A DNA stretch of 64,000 bases from Thermohalobaculum sp038528605 (GTDB taxonomy: Bacteria; Pseudomonadota; Alphaproteobacteria; Rhodobacterales; Rhodobacteraceae): contig JBCBEP010000003.1 in assembly GCA_038528605.1 (NCBI GenBank), forward strand, positions 16,436 to 80,435, in the 5' to 3' direction. Both the position numbers and the translations under genes were made by a program. The first letter of the stretch is position 1, and each line of letters starts with the position of its first letter. The notes under the pieces were generated by a model, which had not been told where the DNA came from, searched no databases, and saw only the letters and a program-made list of their open reading frames with translations. Positions 32,597 through 41,230 of this stretch are shown in pieces.

Positions 32597-33058
32597 ATGA
32601 ACCTCAAGCTGACAACCGCGCTCGCGGCCGGGGCATTCGTGCTCCTCGGCGGCGTGGCACAGGCGGCGGCGGAGAAGGTTACCGTCACCGGCGAGGTGAT
32701 CGATACCTGGTGCTACTATTCGGGTGTCATGGGCTGGTACGACACGGTGGTCGGCAGCGCGCATCATACCTGTGCGATGTGGTGCGCCGCGGGCGGCATT
32801 CCGGTGGGCATCCTTGCCGACGATGGAACCGTCTACATGGTGATGAAGTGGGAGGGCGACCCGAACATCGCCGACGGCACGGCCATGCTCGACGTGCAGT
32901 CCCACCGCGTCACGGCGGAGGGGATGCTCCACAAGGTCGACGACATCAACTACCTCATGGTCTCGGAAGTGACCTCGAACGAGGGCATCACGAACCTCAG
33001 CCACGAGGATTTCGGGATCGTCCCCGGCTTCGCCTTCCCCGACCCGAACAAGCAGTGA
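32597..33058 (+). CDS. Secreted Cys/His-motif protein linked to SCO, unknown
   Basis: 153 residues with a signal peptide ending near AQAAAE (residue 25). The mature protein begins with a beta-type VTVTGEVIDTWCYYSG segment and has C39, H56, H57, C59 and C63 in HHTCAMWCAAGGIPVG, a likely metal or redox site. I recall similar short periplasmic proteins with GEV-D-x-x-C and C-x3-C-A-x-x-G-I-P-V-G but no named function. AAGGAGG precedes the ATG. It is followed at 8 bases by another secreted Cys protein and then an SCO-family protein, so a part in copper or haem handling is a context-based guess. Confidence 0.8.
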   Translation: MNLKLTTALAAGAFVLLGGVAQAAAEKVTVTGEVIDTWCYYSGVMGWYDTVVGSAHHTCAMWCAAGGIPVGILADDGTVYMVMKWEGDPNIADGTAMLDVQSHRVTAEGMLHKVDDINYLMVSEVTSNEGITNLSHEDFGIVPGFAFPDPNKQ

Positions 33059-33066
33059 GGCCCGCG

Positions 33067-33639
33067 ATGAACCGGATCATGATCGCGGCGCTCGCCGCCC
33101 TTATCGCCGCCCCGGCCGGGGCGCAGGACTTCAGCGAAGGCTCCGAGGCGAAAAACTGGAACCTCGCCCATGGCGAGACCAAAGCGCGCTTCGAGGCGAA
33201 GGTGACCGATGCCGTGTGCGCCTTCACGGGTGATTGCCCGGAGGATTGCGGCGCAGGTCTCCGCCAGATGGTGCTGCAGCGCGTGGCGGACGGGAAGACG
33301 CTGCTGGTCTTCAAGAACATCCAGCCGATCTTCTCCGGCGGCAGCTACGACCTGGCGGCCTATTGCGGGCAGACGGTCACGGTCGATGGCCTGATCGTGG
33401 GCGACCCGGAAGTGACCAAGGGTGCCGAGATCATGCAGGTCCAGACCGTGACGGTGGCCGGCGAGACCGCGAAGACCAACCAGTTCACCAAGGGCTGGGA
33501 GGCACGCACACCGGAACCCATCGGCGAGAAAGGCCCCTGGTTCCGGCGTGACCCGTTGATCCAGGAGCGGCTCGACACCACCGGTTATTTCGGCCTCGGC
33601 AAGGAGGAAGACGCGAAATACGCCGAGGAAAACTTCTGA
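33067..33639 (+). CDS. Secreted four-cysteine protein linked to SCO, unknown
   Basis: 190 residues: signal peptide (IMIAALAALIAAPAGAQ), then a domain with C51, C57, C61 and C100. The VTDAVCAFTGDCPEDCGAG and YCGQTVTVDGLIVGDPE pieces suggest an OB-like beta fold related in layout to the preceding protein. The C-terminal third (KGWEARTPEPIGEKGPWFRR onward) looks like an extended partner-binding tail. Its stop overlaps the SCO gene start (TGATG). Function not known; co-translation with SCO suggests a shared periplasmic task. Confidence 0.78.
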   Translation: MNRIMIAALAALIAAPAGAQDFSEGSEAKNWNLAHGETKARFEAKVTDAVCAFTGDCPEDCGAGLRQMVLQRVADGKTLLVFKNIQPIFSGGSYDLAAYCGQTVTVDGLIVGDPEVTKGAEIMQVQTVTVAGETAKTNQFTKGWEARTPEPIGEKGPWFRRDPLIQERLDTTGYFGLGKEEDAKYAEENF

Positions 33640-34385
33640 TGCGGCTGCCGGCCACCCTTGCTGCGGTGCTCTCTGTCTCCGTCCTCCTCGCGCCGGTCTT
33701 CGTCGGCGCGCATGGCACCGAGCACCATGACTACGAGGCCGTCGCAAAGAAGATGCGCGACGCGGCGGCGAAGGAAGCTGCCGAAGAGCAGAAGAGCGAG
33801 GAACCGATCGAGCCAGCGTCAGCGGTGGAGGAAACGGACGACGCTGACCAGTCCAGCAGCCTGCCCCCGGTTCCTTCGGGGGGCTTCCCGATCAAGATCG
33901 AGCCGCGGTTCGACCTTGTCGCGCATACGGGCGAGCGGGTGAGCCATGAGAGCCTGAAGGGCACGCCGCTGGTGCTGTTCTTCGGCTATGCGGGCTGCGA
34001 GTCGATCTGCGACGTGGCGCTGCCGCGCATGGCCGCGGCGGTGGCGGCTCTCGGCGAGGAGGGCGCGGCCATCCAGCCCCTCATGATCACCGTCGACCCC
34101 GAATACGACACGCCCGAGGCGCTGGCCGAGGCGATGCCCGCCTGGCACCCGCGTTTCCTGGGGCTCACGGGCTCGGAGGCGGCGCTGGCGGAGGCGCGGG
34201 CGGCGTTTCAGGTAGAGGTCACGGAGGTGGCGACCGACCCGCTCGGCCGGCCCATCTACGCACATGGCGGTTTCATCTACCTGATCGATGCGGAGGGTGC
34301 TGTGAAAAGCGTGCTGCCGCCGATCCTCGGCCCCGAGCGGATTGCGGAACTGATCGACAAGCATCTGATCCCGGACGGCGCCTGA
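33639..34385 (+). CDS. SCO1/SenC/PrrC family copper-binding protein
   Basis: 248 residues, thioredoxin fold, exported by an N-terminal signal. The copper ligands are visible: C120 and C124 in GCESICD and H209 in YAHGGFIYLID. Unusually, an acidic/alanine-rich linker of about 50 residues (EEQKSEEPIEPASAVEETDD) and a His-bearing N-terminal HGTEHHDYE precede the domain. SCO proteins deliver copper to the CuA site of cytochrome oxidases or act as thiol reductases. The only oxidase in this window is of cbb3 type, which lacks CuA, so its client may be elsewhere or differ. Confidence 0.88.
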   Translation: MRLPATLAAVLSVSVLLAPVFVGAHGTEHHDYEAVAKKMRDAAAKEAAEEQKSEEPIEPASAVEETDDADQSSSLPPVPSGGFPIKIEPRFDLVAHTGERVSHESLKGTPLVLFFGYAGCESICDVALPRMAAAVAALGEEGAAIQPLMITVDPEYDTPEALAEAMPAWHPRFLGLTGSEAALAEARAAFQVEVTEVATDPLGRPIYAHGGFIYLIDAEGAVKSVLPPILGPERIAELIDKHLIPDGA

Positions 34386-34417
34386 GCGCCGCCCGGAGCT
34401 GTCCCGAACTGGCGGGA

Positions 34418-34873
34418 TTACTCGAGGACTTTCGGCCAGTTGCCGTCGGCCGAGGCGATGTGGCCGGGGATGTCCTTGTTCCAGCGCGTCTGAACATCCT
34501 GATTGTAGTTCAGGTAGAGCTTGTCATCGACGATGGCCCAGGCTTCCGGATCGGTGGCCGCCGTGTAGCCCTGAGCCACGGCCCACGCGCAGTAGCCGCC
34601 GTATTGCGGGGCGTACTTCTCCGGGTTCGCCGCGAAGAGGTCGCGGTTCTCGGCGCTGGAGAACCGCCACGTCGCGCCGTTCCACTCATGCGTGAAGTCG
34701 GACGAGCCTTCCACCGGCTTGCCCTCGGTGAAGTAGGCGACCGGATCGGTGCCGTCGATCGCGGTGCCGAGGAAGGACTGGTAGACCGGGTCCTCCGACG
34801 CGGTGGCGGCGATGGGGGCGAGTGCAGCGAGCCCGAGGGCGGCTGCGAAGGCGGTGCTGGCGAGAATGCGCAT
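34418..34873 (-). CDS. Exported YHS-domain protein
   Basis: 151 residues with a signal peptide (ILASTAFAAALGLAALAPIA). The YHS domain is recognisable from GTDPVAYFTEGKPVEGSS, FSSAENRDLFAANPEKYAPQYGGYCAWAV and YLNYNQDVQTRW. YHS domains are often linked to metal transport, particularly copper. The ATG at 34873 has GGGAGA upstream. It is convergent with the SCO gene across 32 bases and upstream of hisH on the other side. Confidence 0.85.
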   Translation of the reverse strand: MRILASTAFAAALGLAALAPIAATASEDPVYQSFLGTAIDGTDPVAYFTEGKPVEGSSDFTHEWNGATWRFSSAENRDLFAANPEKYAPQYGGYCAWAVAQGYTAATDPEAWAIVDDKLYLNYNQDVQTRWNKDIPGHIASADGNWPKVLE

Positions 34874-35001
34874 GTCGTCTCCCTGAGTGCCTGTTGTGAG
34901 GCGTTGCGATGACGCACCAAATGGGAGCCTCACGCGCCTGTGCCAGCCGGAAAGGGCCCTGCTAACGCGTCCGTGAGCGGCTGTGACGCTACGCGACCCG
35001 C

Positions 35002-35658
35002 TCAGGGCTCCCAGGCAAGGAAGTTGCCGATCAGGGTCAGCCCCGTCATCTGGCTCTTCTCCGGGTGGAACTGGGTGCCGACCATATTTGTCCGCCCCAC
35101 AACGGCCGCCACCATGTGCCCGTAGCCCACATGGGCGAGCCGGTGCTCGGGGAGCCGGGGGCGGAGATGGTAAGAGTGCACGAAATAGGCGTGCGCTCCG
35201 GGCCCTATACCAACCAGCACCGGGTGCTCGGGCGCGGAGATCGTGAGCTCGTTCCAGCCGATCTGCGGCACTTTCAGGCCTGGATCGTTCGGCTCGAGGC
35301 GGACGACGTCGCCATGGATCCAGTCGAAGCCCGGCGTCTCACCGTGCTCGAGCCCGCGCGTGGCCATGAGCTGCATGCCCACGCAGATGCCGAGAAAGGG
35401 GTGGCCCGCCGACACGCGCTCGGCCACCGCGTCGAACAGCCCGTCGACGGCGAGGAGGCCGGCCCGGCAATCGGCGAAGGCGCCCACGCCGGGCAACACC
35501 ACGCGTTCCGCCCGGGCCACCACCTCGGGGTCGCCGGAGACCGTGATCTCACCGCCGAGGGGCGCGCCCGCGCTGCCCCGCTCGGCCGCCATCCGCTCGA
35601 AGGCCTTCTCTGCGGATCGAAGGTTGCCCGACCCGTAATCGACGATCACCGTGCTCAT
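35002..35658 (-). CDS. hisH: Imidazole glycerol phosphate synthase, glutaminase subunit
   Basis: 218-residue class I glutamine amidotransferase feeding ammonia to HisF. The catalytic triad is C92 in FLGICVGMQLM plus H198 and E200 in TQFHPEKSQ. The opening MSTVIVDYGSGNLRSAEKAF is canonical. Its ATG overlaps the stop of the DUF2628-like gene by ATGA, so hisB, that gene and hisH form one operon. Confidence 0.97.
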   Translation of the reverse strand: MSTVIVDYGSGNLRSAEKAFERMAAERGSAGAPLGGEITVSGDPEVVARAERVVLPGVGAFADCRAGLLAVDGLFDAVAERVSAGHPFLGICVGMQLMATRGLEHGETPGFDWIHGDVVRLEPNDPGLKVPQIGWNELTISAPEHPVLVGIGPGAHAYFVHSYHLRPRLPEHRLAHVGYGHMVAAVVGRTNMVGTQFHPEKSQMTGLTLIGNFLAWEP

Positions 35659-36008
35659 GGCGTGACCGCCCGGCCGGCACGGTAGTCCTCTTCCGCGCCC
35701 TCTTCCGTGCGCGCCTCGGTCACCGCCACCTCCCGCCAGCCGCGCAGCCTCAGCTCAAGCCGCTCGAGCGTGGAACCCTCGAGGATCGTGAGGAACAGCA
35801 GGCCCACGTAAACGGTCCCGAAGGCGAGGGGCACCGTGAGCGCGACGGTCGCCAGAAGCACGATCTCGGCGGCCAGCACGATCCAGCAGCCCCGCCACAG
35901 CGCCCACAGCGGCGGTATCACGCCCAGCGGATGGCGGGCATCCCCCACGATCCGGAGCTTCTCGTCGAACCCGTCGCGCGCGTGGATGGTGTAGAGCACC
36001 GTCTCCAT
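35655..36008 (-). CDS. Small membrane protein of DUF2628 type between hisB and hisH
   Basis: 117 residues with hydrophobic helices around 41-60 and 62-80, and a conserved N-terminal VLYTIHARDGF...GDARHPLGVIPPLWALWRGCWI pattern. I associate this pattern with the DUF2628 family. It overlaps the hisB stop by one base (TGATG) and hisH by ATGA, so it is translated with the histidine enzymes. A membrane protein in a soluble pathway operon is odd. The arrangement recurs in Rhodobacterales as far as I recall, but its role is unknown. Confidence 0.82.
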   Translation of the reverse strand: METVLYTIHARDGFDEKLRIVGDARHPLGVIPPLWALWRGCWIVLAAEIVLLATVALTVPLAFGTVYVGLLFLTILEGSTLERLELRLRGWREVAVTEARTEEGAEEDYRAGRAVTP

Positions 36009-36595
36009 CAGAGCGCCCCCTTCGTGCTCGGCAAGGCGCCCGCACGCCGCGGATCGGGCTCCACCGCCTCGCGGAGTGCCCGCGCCACCGCCTTGAAGCT
36101 CGCCTCGGCAATGTGGTGGCTGTTCTCGCCTGCAAGTTTGCTCACATGCAGCGTCATCCGCGCGTTCATGGCGAGCGCTGTGAAGAACTCGCGAACGAGC
36201 TCCGTGTCGAAGCTGCCGATCTTCGGGCTCGGCAGCGCCACGTCCCATACCAGGAACGGCCGGCCCGAGAGGTCGAGCGCGGCGCGCACAAGCGCCTCGT
36301 CCATGGGCAGGAGGCTCGCGCCATAGCGGCGAATGCCCCGCTTGTCCCCCACCGCCTCGAGCAGCGCCTGCCCGAGGACGATGCCGGTGTCCTCCACCGT
36401 ATGGTGATCGTCGATATGCAGGTCGCCCTCGGCACGCACATGCAGGTCGATGAGGCTGTGGCGCGCGATCTGGTCGAGCATATGGTCGAAGAAGCCGACG
36501 CCGGTCGCGCAGTCCGATGCGCCGGTGCCATCCAGGTCTAACTCGATCGTGATCTTAGTCTCGGCCGTTTCCCGGGCCAGCTTTGCGCGGCGCAT
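36008..36595 (-). CDS. hisB: Imidazoleglycerol-phosphate dehydratase
   Basis: 195 residues, the monofunctional IGPD without the phosphatase domain. Mn-binding histidine motifs are present: GFFDHMLDQIARH, DDHHTVEDTGI and NSHHIAEASFKA. It dehydrates imidazole glycerol phosphate to imidazole acetol phosphate. It is the first gene of the hisB-DUF2628-hisH unit and is divergent from hslV across 110 bases. Confidence 0.96.
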   Translation of the reverse strand: MRRAKLARETAETKITIELDLDGTGASDCATGVGFFDHMLDQIARHSLIDLHVRAEGDLHIDDHHTVEDTGIVLGQALLEAVGDKRGIRRYGASLLPMDEALVRAALDLSGRPFLVWDVALPSPKIGSFDTELVREFFTALAMNARMTLHVSKLAGENSHHIAEASFKAVARALREAVEPDPRRAGALPSTKGAL

Positions 36596-36705
36596 CGCCC
36601 TCTCCTCGAAATCGCCATCGTCCTATAGGCCTTTGAAACTCTCGGTGCCAGATACACGTAAGACATCGCGAGGGCCGGCGCGGGGAGCCGGTGTGGGAGA
36701 GTGGC

Positions 36706-37278
36706 ATGACGGCGAGCACGGGCGCAGGCGGGCAGGACACGCGCTGGCACGGCACCACCATCGTGGGCGTCAAGAAGGGCGGTCGCGTCGCCATCGCCGG
36801 CGACGGTCAGGTGAGCCTCGGGCAGACCGTGATCAAGGCCACGGCTACGAAGGTGCGCAGGCTCTCTCCGGGTGGCCAGCCGGTCGTGGCCGGCTTCGCG
36901 GGGGCGACAGCCGATGCCTTCACGCTCCTCGAGAAGCTCGAGGCCAAGCTCGAGGCGGCGCCCGGGCAGCTCCTCCGCGCGGCTGTGGAGCTCGCGAAGG
37001 AGTGGCGGACGGACAAGATGCTCCGCAATCTCGAGGCGATGCTTATCGTGACCGATGGCGCGACGCTCCTGGTGGTTACGGGCAATGGCGACGTGATGGA
37101 GCCCGATGGCGGCGTGGCGGCCATCGGGTCGGGCGGCATGTATGCGCTCGCCGCCGCCAGGGCGCTGAGCGACACGGAGATGGATGCCGAGGCCATCGCC
37201 CGCCGCGCGCTCGCCATCGCGGCCGAGATTTGCGTCTACACCAACGGCAATGCGGTGGTGGAGGTCGTCGAGGGATGA
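36706..37278 (+). CDS. hslV: HslV (ClpQ) protease subunit
   Basis: 190 residues, threonine peptidase of the HslUV proteasome-like complex. The propeptide should be cut before T17 in WHGTTIVGVKKGG, exposing the catalytic threonine. GRVAIAGDGQVSLGQTVIK and IGSGGMYALAAARAL are family signatures. The ATG at 36706 has GGGAGAG upstream. A multi-pass membrane protein gene overlaps its stop and separates it from hslU, which normally follows directly. Confidence 0.96.
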   Translation: MTASTGAGGQDTRWHGTTIVGVKKGGRVAIAGDGQVSLGQTVIKATATKVRRLSPGGQPVVAGFAGATADAFTLLEKLEAKLEAAPGQLLRAAVELAKEWRTDKMLRNLEAMLIVTDGATLLVVTGNGDVMEPDGGVAAIGSGGMYALAAARALSDTEMDAEAIARRALAIAAEICVYTNGNAVVEVVEG

Positions 37279-38429
37279 GCGTCGCCGCCGGGGGGGATGG
37301 AAGCGGCAGCCGCGCGGCGCCGGGGGGTGCCTTCGGGCAGCTGCTCGAATGGGTGCTGGGCAAGCCGCTGATGTACGGCCGCGAACTCGCCCTGGCCGAC
37401 CCCGTGGGCGAGCCCGAGCGCAACAAGAAGCTCGAGGTCTTCTGGGTCAATATCATCTTCTTCGGCTGGATCGGCTACGCGGCGATGACCTTCGCCATCG
37501 CCGGCATCGATGTGGGGCGGACGACCACGCCCATCCCATTCATGGTCGTCGCCGGCGTGGTCACCTGGATCATGGCCGAATGGCTGGTGCGCCGGCGCGG
37601 CATGGTTTGGCCAGGCTCGATGCTGGGGCTCCTCGGGCCCGCCTCCTTCGCCCTCGCAATCTCGCTGTCGACGCCCACGATGCGAGCGCTGCCCGGCCTC
37701 GAATACATCACCGTGATCTATTCGGCGACGACCGTGGGCATGATGATCTACGCCCTGCGGTTCCGGCTGGCGGGGCTGATCTCGCCGATCACCACTTTCT
37801 CGGTGATCTCGCTCTTTCTCTTCTTCAAGGGCTCGAAGGCAGAGAACTGGGGGGAGATCGAGGGGTTCAGCCCGCGCGGCTTCCTCGCCGCCTTTATCGA
37901 CCAGCCCTGGAGCATGGCGTTCTTCGGCACGCTTGCGGTCCTGGGCATGATCAAGGCGCGCTGGCTCGACCTTTATGGCGACTGGTTCGGGCTGCAGGCG
38001 GCGCGCCCGCTCCATGTGATCAGCACCGCCATCGTCGCGCTCATCGCGGGGCGGCTTGCGGAGATGCTGCCCACGGGCATCGATGTGGTGGCGCTGGTTC
38101 TGCTGTTTATCGTAGGCTTTCTCTACGCCATGCGGATCGACCGGCTGCCGGTGCTCGTCGCCATATGGCTCGCCATGGCGCGGCCGCTGGTGGTGAACGC
38201 GGTCTACCACGCCGGCTACACCATGACCGTTTTCGAACTGGCCTGGGGCATCACGGCCGTCGTCGCCTTCGGGCTCGTGCTCTGGGGCTATACGCGGCAG
38301 CGCTTCTTCGTCCCCTCCGGCTGGACGATGCAGCCGCGGCACATCCAGAAAAACTGGCCCGAGCGCCAGATCTGGCCGTGGCCACCCCGCGGCGAGGGGT
38401 CCGGCAAACGCGACTGGTCGGCCATCTGA
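37275..38429 (+). CDS. Multi-pass membrane protein inserted between hslV and hslU
   Basis: 384 residues with roughly nine or ten hydrophobic helices, starting at an ATG overlapping the hslV stop (ATGA). The N-terminal cytoplasmic part (FGQLLEWVLGKPLMYGRELAL) and the Trp/Pro-rich C-terminal tail (RQIWPWPPRGEGSG) are distinctive. I do not recognise a family. The helices contain few charged residues apart from a PLVVNAVYHAGYTM segment. It is translationally coupled to hslV and followed by hslU after about 80 bases, so it should be expressed with the heat-shock protease. Whether it is functionally linked is unknown. Confidence 0.78.
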   Translation: MSVAAGGDGSGSRAAPGGAFGQLLEWVLGKPLMYGRELALADPVGEPERNKKLEVFWVNIIFFGWIGYAAMTFAIAGIDVGRTTTPIPFMVVAGVVTWIMAEWLVRRRGMVWPGSMLGLLGPASFALAISLSTPTMRALPGLEYITVIYSATTVGMMIYALRFRLAGLISPITTFSVISLFLFFKGSKAENWGEIEGFSPRGFLAAFIDQPWSMAFFGTLAVLGMIKARWLDLYGDWFGLQAARPLHVISTAIVALIAGRLAEMLPTGIDVVALVLLFIVGFLYAMRIDRLPVLVAIWLAMARPLVVNAVYHAGYTMTVFELAWGITAVVAFGLVLWGYTRQRFFVPSGWTMQPRHIQKNWPERQIWPWPPRGEGSGKRDWSAI

Positions 38430-38511
38430 AGCCGCGGTGCCGGGGCTGGTTGGGGGGCTGGCGGTGCCGGGGCGGGTGGACTATCTGCCCGAGACCCTAC
38501 CGGAGGACCCT

Positions 38512-39813
38512 ATGACGGAACTCACCCCGCGCGAGATCGTCTCTGAGCTCGACCGCTTCATCATCGGCCAGCGGGCGGCGAAGCGCGCCGTGGCGATCGC
38601 GCTGCGCAATCGCTGGCGGCGCCAGCAGCTCGATGCTGGCATGCGCGAGGAGGTGAGCCCGAAGAACATCCTGATGATCGGGCCGACGGGCGTGGGGAAG
38701 ACGGAGATCTCGCGCCGCCTGGCCAAGCTCGCCAATGCGCCCTTCCTGAAGGTGGAGGCCACGAAGTTCACCGAAGTGGGTTATGTGGGGCGCGATGTGG
38801 AGCAGATCGTGCGGGACCTTGTGGAGGCCGCGATCGTGATGGCGCGGGAGGCGAAGCGCGCGGAGCTGCGGGCCACGGCGCATCAGGCGGCGGAGGATCG
38901 CGTGCTGGTGGCGCTTGTCGGCGAGCAGGCTTCGGAGACCACGCGCAATTCGTTCCGCCAGAAGCTGCGGGACAACAAGCTCGACGACACGGTGATCGAG
39001 CTCGAGGTGGCGGATACCTCGAACCCCATGCAGATGCTGGAGATCCCGGGCATGCCGCAGGGGGGCATGGCAAACCTCGGCGACATCTTCGGCAAGGCCT
39101 TCTCGGGGCGGACGAAGCGGCGGCGGATGAGCGTGCGCGAAAGCTACGAGGTGCTTATCGCCGAGGAAGCGGACAAGCTGATCGATCAGGAGCAGATCAC
39201 GCGGGACGCGATCCGGCTGGTCGAGCAGAACGGCATCGTCTTTGTCGACGAGATCGACAAGGTAGCCAGCTCATCCTCGCGCCAGGGGGCGGATGTGAGC
39301 CGGGAGGGTGTGCAGCGGGACCTGCTGCCGCTGATCGAGGGGACGACGGTCTCGACCAAGCACGGCTCGGTGAAAACGGACCACATCCTCTTCATCGCTT
39401 CGGGCGCCTTCCACATCGCCAAGCCGTCGGACCTGCTGCCGGAGCTGCAGGGCCGCCTGCCCATCCGCGTCGAGCTTCAGGCGCTGACCGAAGCGGATTT
39501 CCGCGCGATCCTGACTGATACGGATTTCGCGCTCACCCGGCAGTACGAGGCGCTGATGCAGGCGGAGGGGGTGAACCTCACCTTCGCTGAGGACGGCGTG
39601 GCCGCGCTGGCGCGTATTGCAGCCGAGGTGAATGCGGAGGTCGAGAACATCGGCGCCCGGCGGCTCCACACCGTCTTGGAGCGGGTGCTCGAGGAGCTGA
39701 GCTTCACGGCGCCGGACCGTGCGGGCGAGGTGGTAACGGTCGATGCGGCGATGGTGGAGACCCAGCTTGCCGATCTCGCCAAGGCATCGGATCTGAGGCG
39801 ATACGTGCTCTAG
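38512..39813 (+). CDS. hslU: HslU (ClpY) ATPase subunit
   Basis: 433 residues, AAA+ unfoldase that feeds substrates to HslV. Walker A is GPTGVGKTEISRRL, Walker B is IVFVDEIDKVA, and the C-terminal LRRYVL inserts into HslV. The N terminus MTELTPREIVSELDRFIIGQ is canonical and follows CGGAGGA. The I domain is present (about residues 110-230). Confidence 0.97.
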   Translation: MTELTPREIVSELDRFIIGQRAAKRAVAIALRNRWRRQQLDAGMREEVSPKNILMIGPTGVGKTEISRRLAKLANAPFLKVEATKFTEVGYVGRDVEQIVRDLVEAAIVMAREAKRAELRATAHQAAEDRVLVALVGEQASETTRNSFRQKLRDNKLDDTVIELEVADTSNPMQMLEIPGMPQGGMANLGDIFGKAFSGRTKRRRMSVRESYEVLIAEEADKLIDQEQITRDAIRLVEQNGIVFVDEIDKVASSSSRQGADVSREGVQRDLLPLIEGTTVSTKHGSVKTDHILFIASGAFHIAKPSDLLPELQGRLPIRVELQALTEADFRAILTDTDFALTRQYEALMQAEGVNLTFAEDGVAALARIAAEVNAEVENIGARRLHTVLERVLEELSFTAPDRAGEVVTVDAAMVETQLADLAKASDLRRYVL

Positions 39814-39881
39814 GGGGTGGCTTCTGCCGATGCGGCGGGGGCTTTCTGCCGCCTGCCGTCATCCCGGCCAGTGAGACCCTC

Positions 39882-40265
39882 TCAGCCGGCCATGGCGCGC
39901 TGGGCTGGGCGGCGATCCCAAGCGCGGTGCTCGCCCGCGGTGCGCGAGAGGGCGGCACCGACCGAGGTGTAGAACGTGAAGACGCCGGTCATCTTCGCAA
40001 GTTCGAACACCCGGTAGACCGGGCTGCGGACGCCCGCCAGAACGATCTTGGCGGACCAGCCGAGCCGCTTTCGAACGCCCACCAGAGCCCCGAGCCCGCT
40101 CGAGTCCATGAACTCAACATGGCTGAGATCGAGTACGAGAGCCTTACCCTTGGCCTCGAGATTGAGGACATAGTCCTTGAACGCGCTCGACACGGCGTGA
40201 TCCAGCCGCGGTGCCTTGAGCGTTACGACAATGCTGCCGTTCTTTTCCTCGGTCGCAACGTGCAT
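39882..40265 (-). CDS. STAS-domain protein, anti-sigma factor antagonist type
   Basis: 127 residues. LVLDLSHVEFMDSSGLGALV carries the phosphorylatable serine position of SpoIIAA/RsbV-like antagonists. The domain occupies about residues 1-105, with a short basic tail. The ATG at 40265 has GGGAGG upstream. No partner kinase or sigma factor is encoded in the window. It is convergent with hslU and lies just beyond the rhamnose operon end. Confidence 0.88.
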   Translation of the reverse strand: MHVATEEKNGSIVVTLKAPRLDHAVSSAFKDYVLNLEAKGKALVLDLSHVEFMDSSGLGALVGVRKRLGWSAKIVLAGVRSPVYRVFELAKMTGVFTFYTSVGAALSRTAGEHRAWDRRPAQRAMAG

Positions 40266-40351
40266 TTGAACCTCCCACACGCAAACAAGTGACGCCTTCA
40301 AGGTGCCGCCTGCAGGTAAAGGAAGGGTGGCGAGGGGTGGTTAAGCGATGC

Positions 40352-41230
40352 TCAGGCTTCGCGGGCGAGCTGCATCAGGTACTGACCGTAGCCGTTCTTC
40401 TTCAGCGCCTCGCCGAGCGCCATCAGCTCTGCCGCATCGATCCACCCCTGGGAGAAGGCGATCTCCTCGGGCACGCCGATGCGGCGTTGCTGCACCTCCT
40501 CGGTGATCTGGACGAAGGCCGTGGCCTTGGCGAGGCTGTCATGCGTCCCGGTATCGAACCACGTGAAGCCCCGGCCAAGGCGCTGCACGAAGAGATCGCC
40601 GCGCGCCAGGTAGGCCGCGTTCACGTCGGTGATTTCGAGCTCCCCGCGGGGTGAGGGGCGGATGCCTGCCGCAATGTCGAGCACCGAGTTGTCGTAGACG
40701 TAGAGGCCCGTGACCGCCCAGTCGGATTTCGGCTGGCTCGGCTTCTCCTCGATGGTCTCGGCCCGGCCTTCGCTGTCGAAGCTCACCACGCCGAAGCGCT
40801 CGGGGTCGCGCACCTGATAGCCGAAGACGGTCGCGCCCCCGCTGCTGTCAGTGCGGGAGACCGCGGAGCGGATCGCCTCCGTCAGCCCGTGGCCGAAGAA
40901 GATGTTATCGCCGAGGACAAGGCTTACAGGGTCGTCGCCCACAAACTCGCGCCCGATGATGAAGGCCTGCGCTAGACCATCCGGCGAGGGCTGCTCAGCC
41001 CACTCGATGTGGATACCCCACTGGCTGCCATCGCCAAGGAGCGCGCGGAACGCAGGCGCGTCAGTGGGCGTCGTGATGATCAGCACCTCGCGGATCCCGC
41101 CCAGCATGAGCGTGGAGAGCGGGTAATAGATCATCGGCTTGTCGTAGACTGGCAGGAGCTGCTTCGAGACGGCGCGCGTGACCGGCCAGAGGCGCGAGCC
41201 CGAGCCGCCGGCGAGGATGATGCCTTTCAT
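40352..41230 (-). CDS. rfbA: Glucose-1-phosphate thymidylyltransferase
   Basis: 292 residues, first enzyme of dTDP-L-rhamnose synthesis, making dTDP-glucose. The nucleotidyltransferase signature is KGIILAGGSGSRLWPVTRAVSKQLLPVYDKPM, given here as IILAGGSGSRLWPVT and LLPVYDKPMIYYPLS. LGDNIFFGHGL and EKPSQPKSDWAVTGLY are also typical. Its ATG overlaps the rfbD stop (ATGA). It is last in the operon on the minus strand. Confidence 0.96.
   Translation of the reverse strand: MKGIILAGGSGSRLWPVTRAVSKQLLPVYDKPMIYYPLSTLMLGGIREVLIITTPTDAPAFRALLGDGSQWGIHIEWAEQPSPDGLAQAFIIGREFVGDDPVSLVLGDNIFFGHGLTEAIRSAVSRTDSSGGATVFGYQVRDPERFGVVSFDSEGRAETIEEKPSQPKSDWAVTGLYVYDNSVLDIAAGIRPSPRGELEITDVNAAYLARGDLFVQRLGRGFTWFDTGTHDSLAKATAFVQITEEVQQRRIGVPEEIAFSQGWIDAAELMALGEALKKNGYGQYLMQLAREA

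Noticed and set aside
36633..36660. TTGAAA followed by CCAGATAC, a possible heat-shock promoter for hslV
   Set aside because: The spacing between the two elements is too short for a sigma-32 promoter and no good sigma-70 -10 lies at 17 bases.
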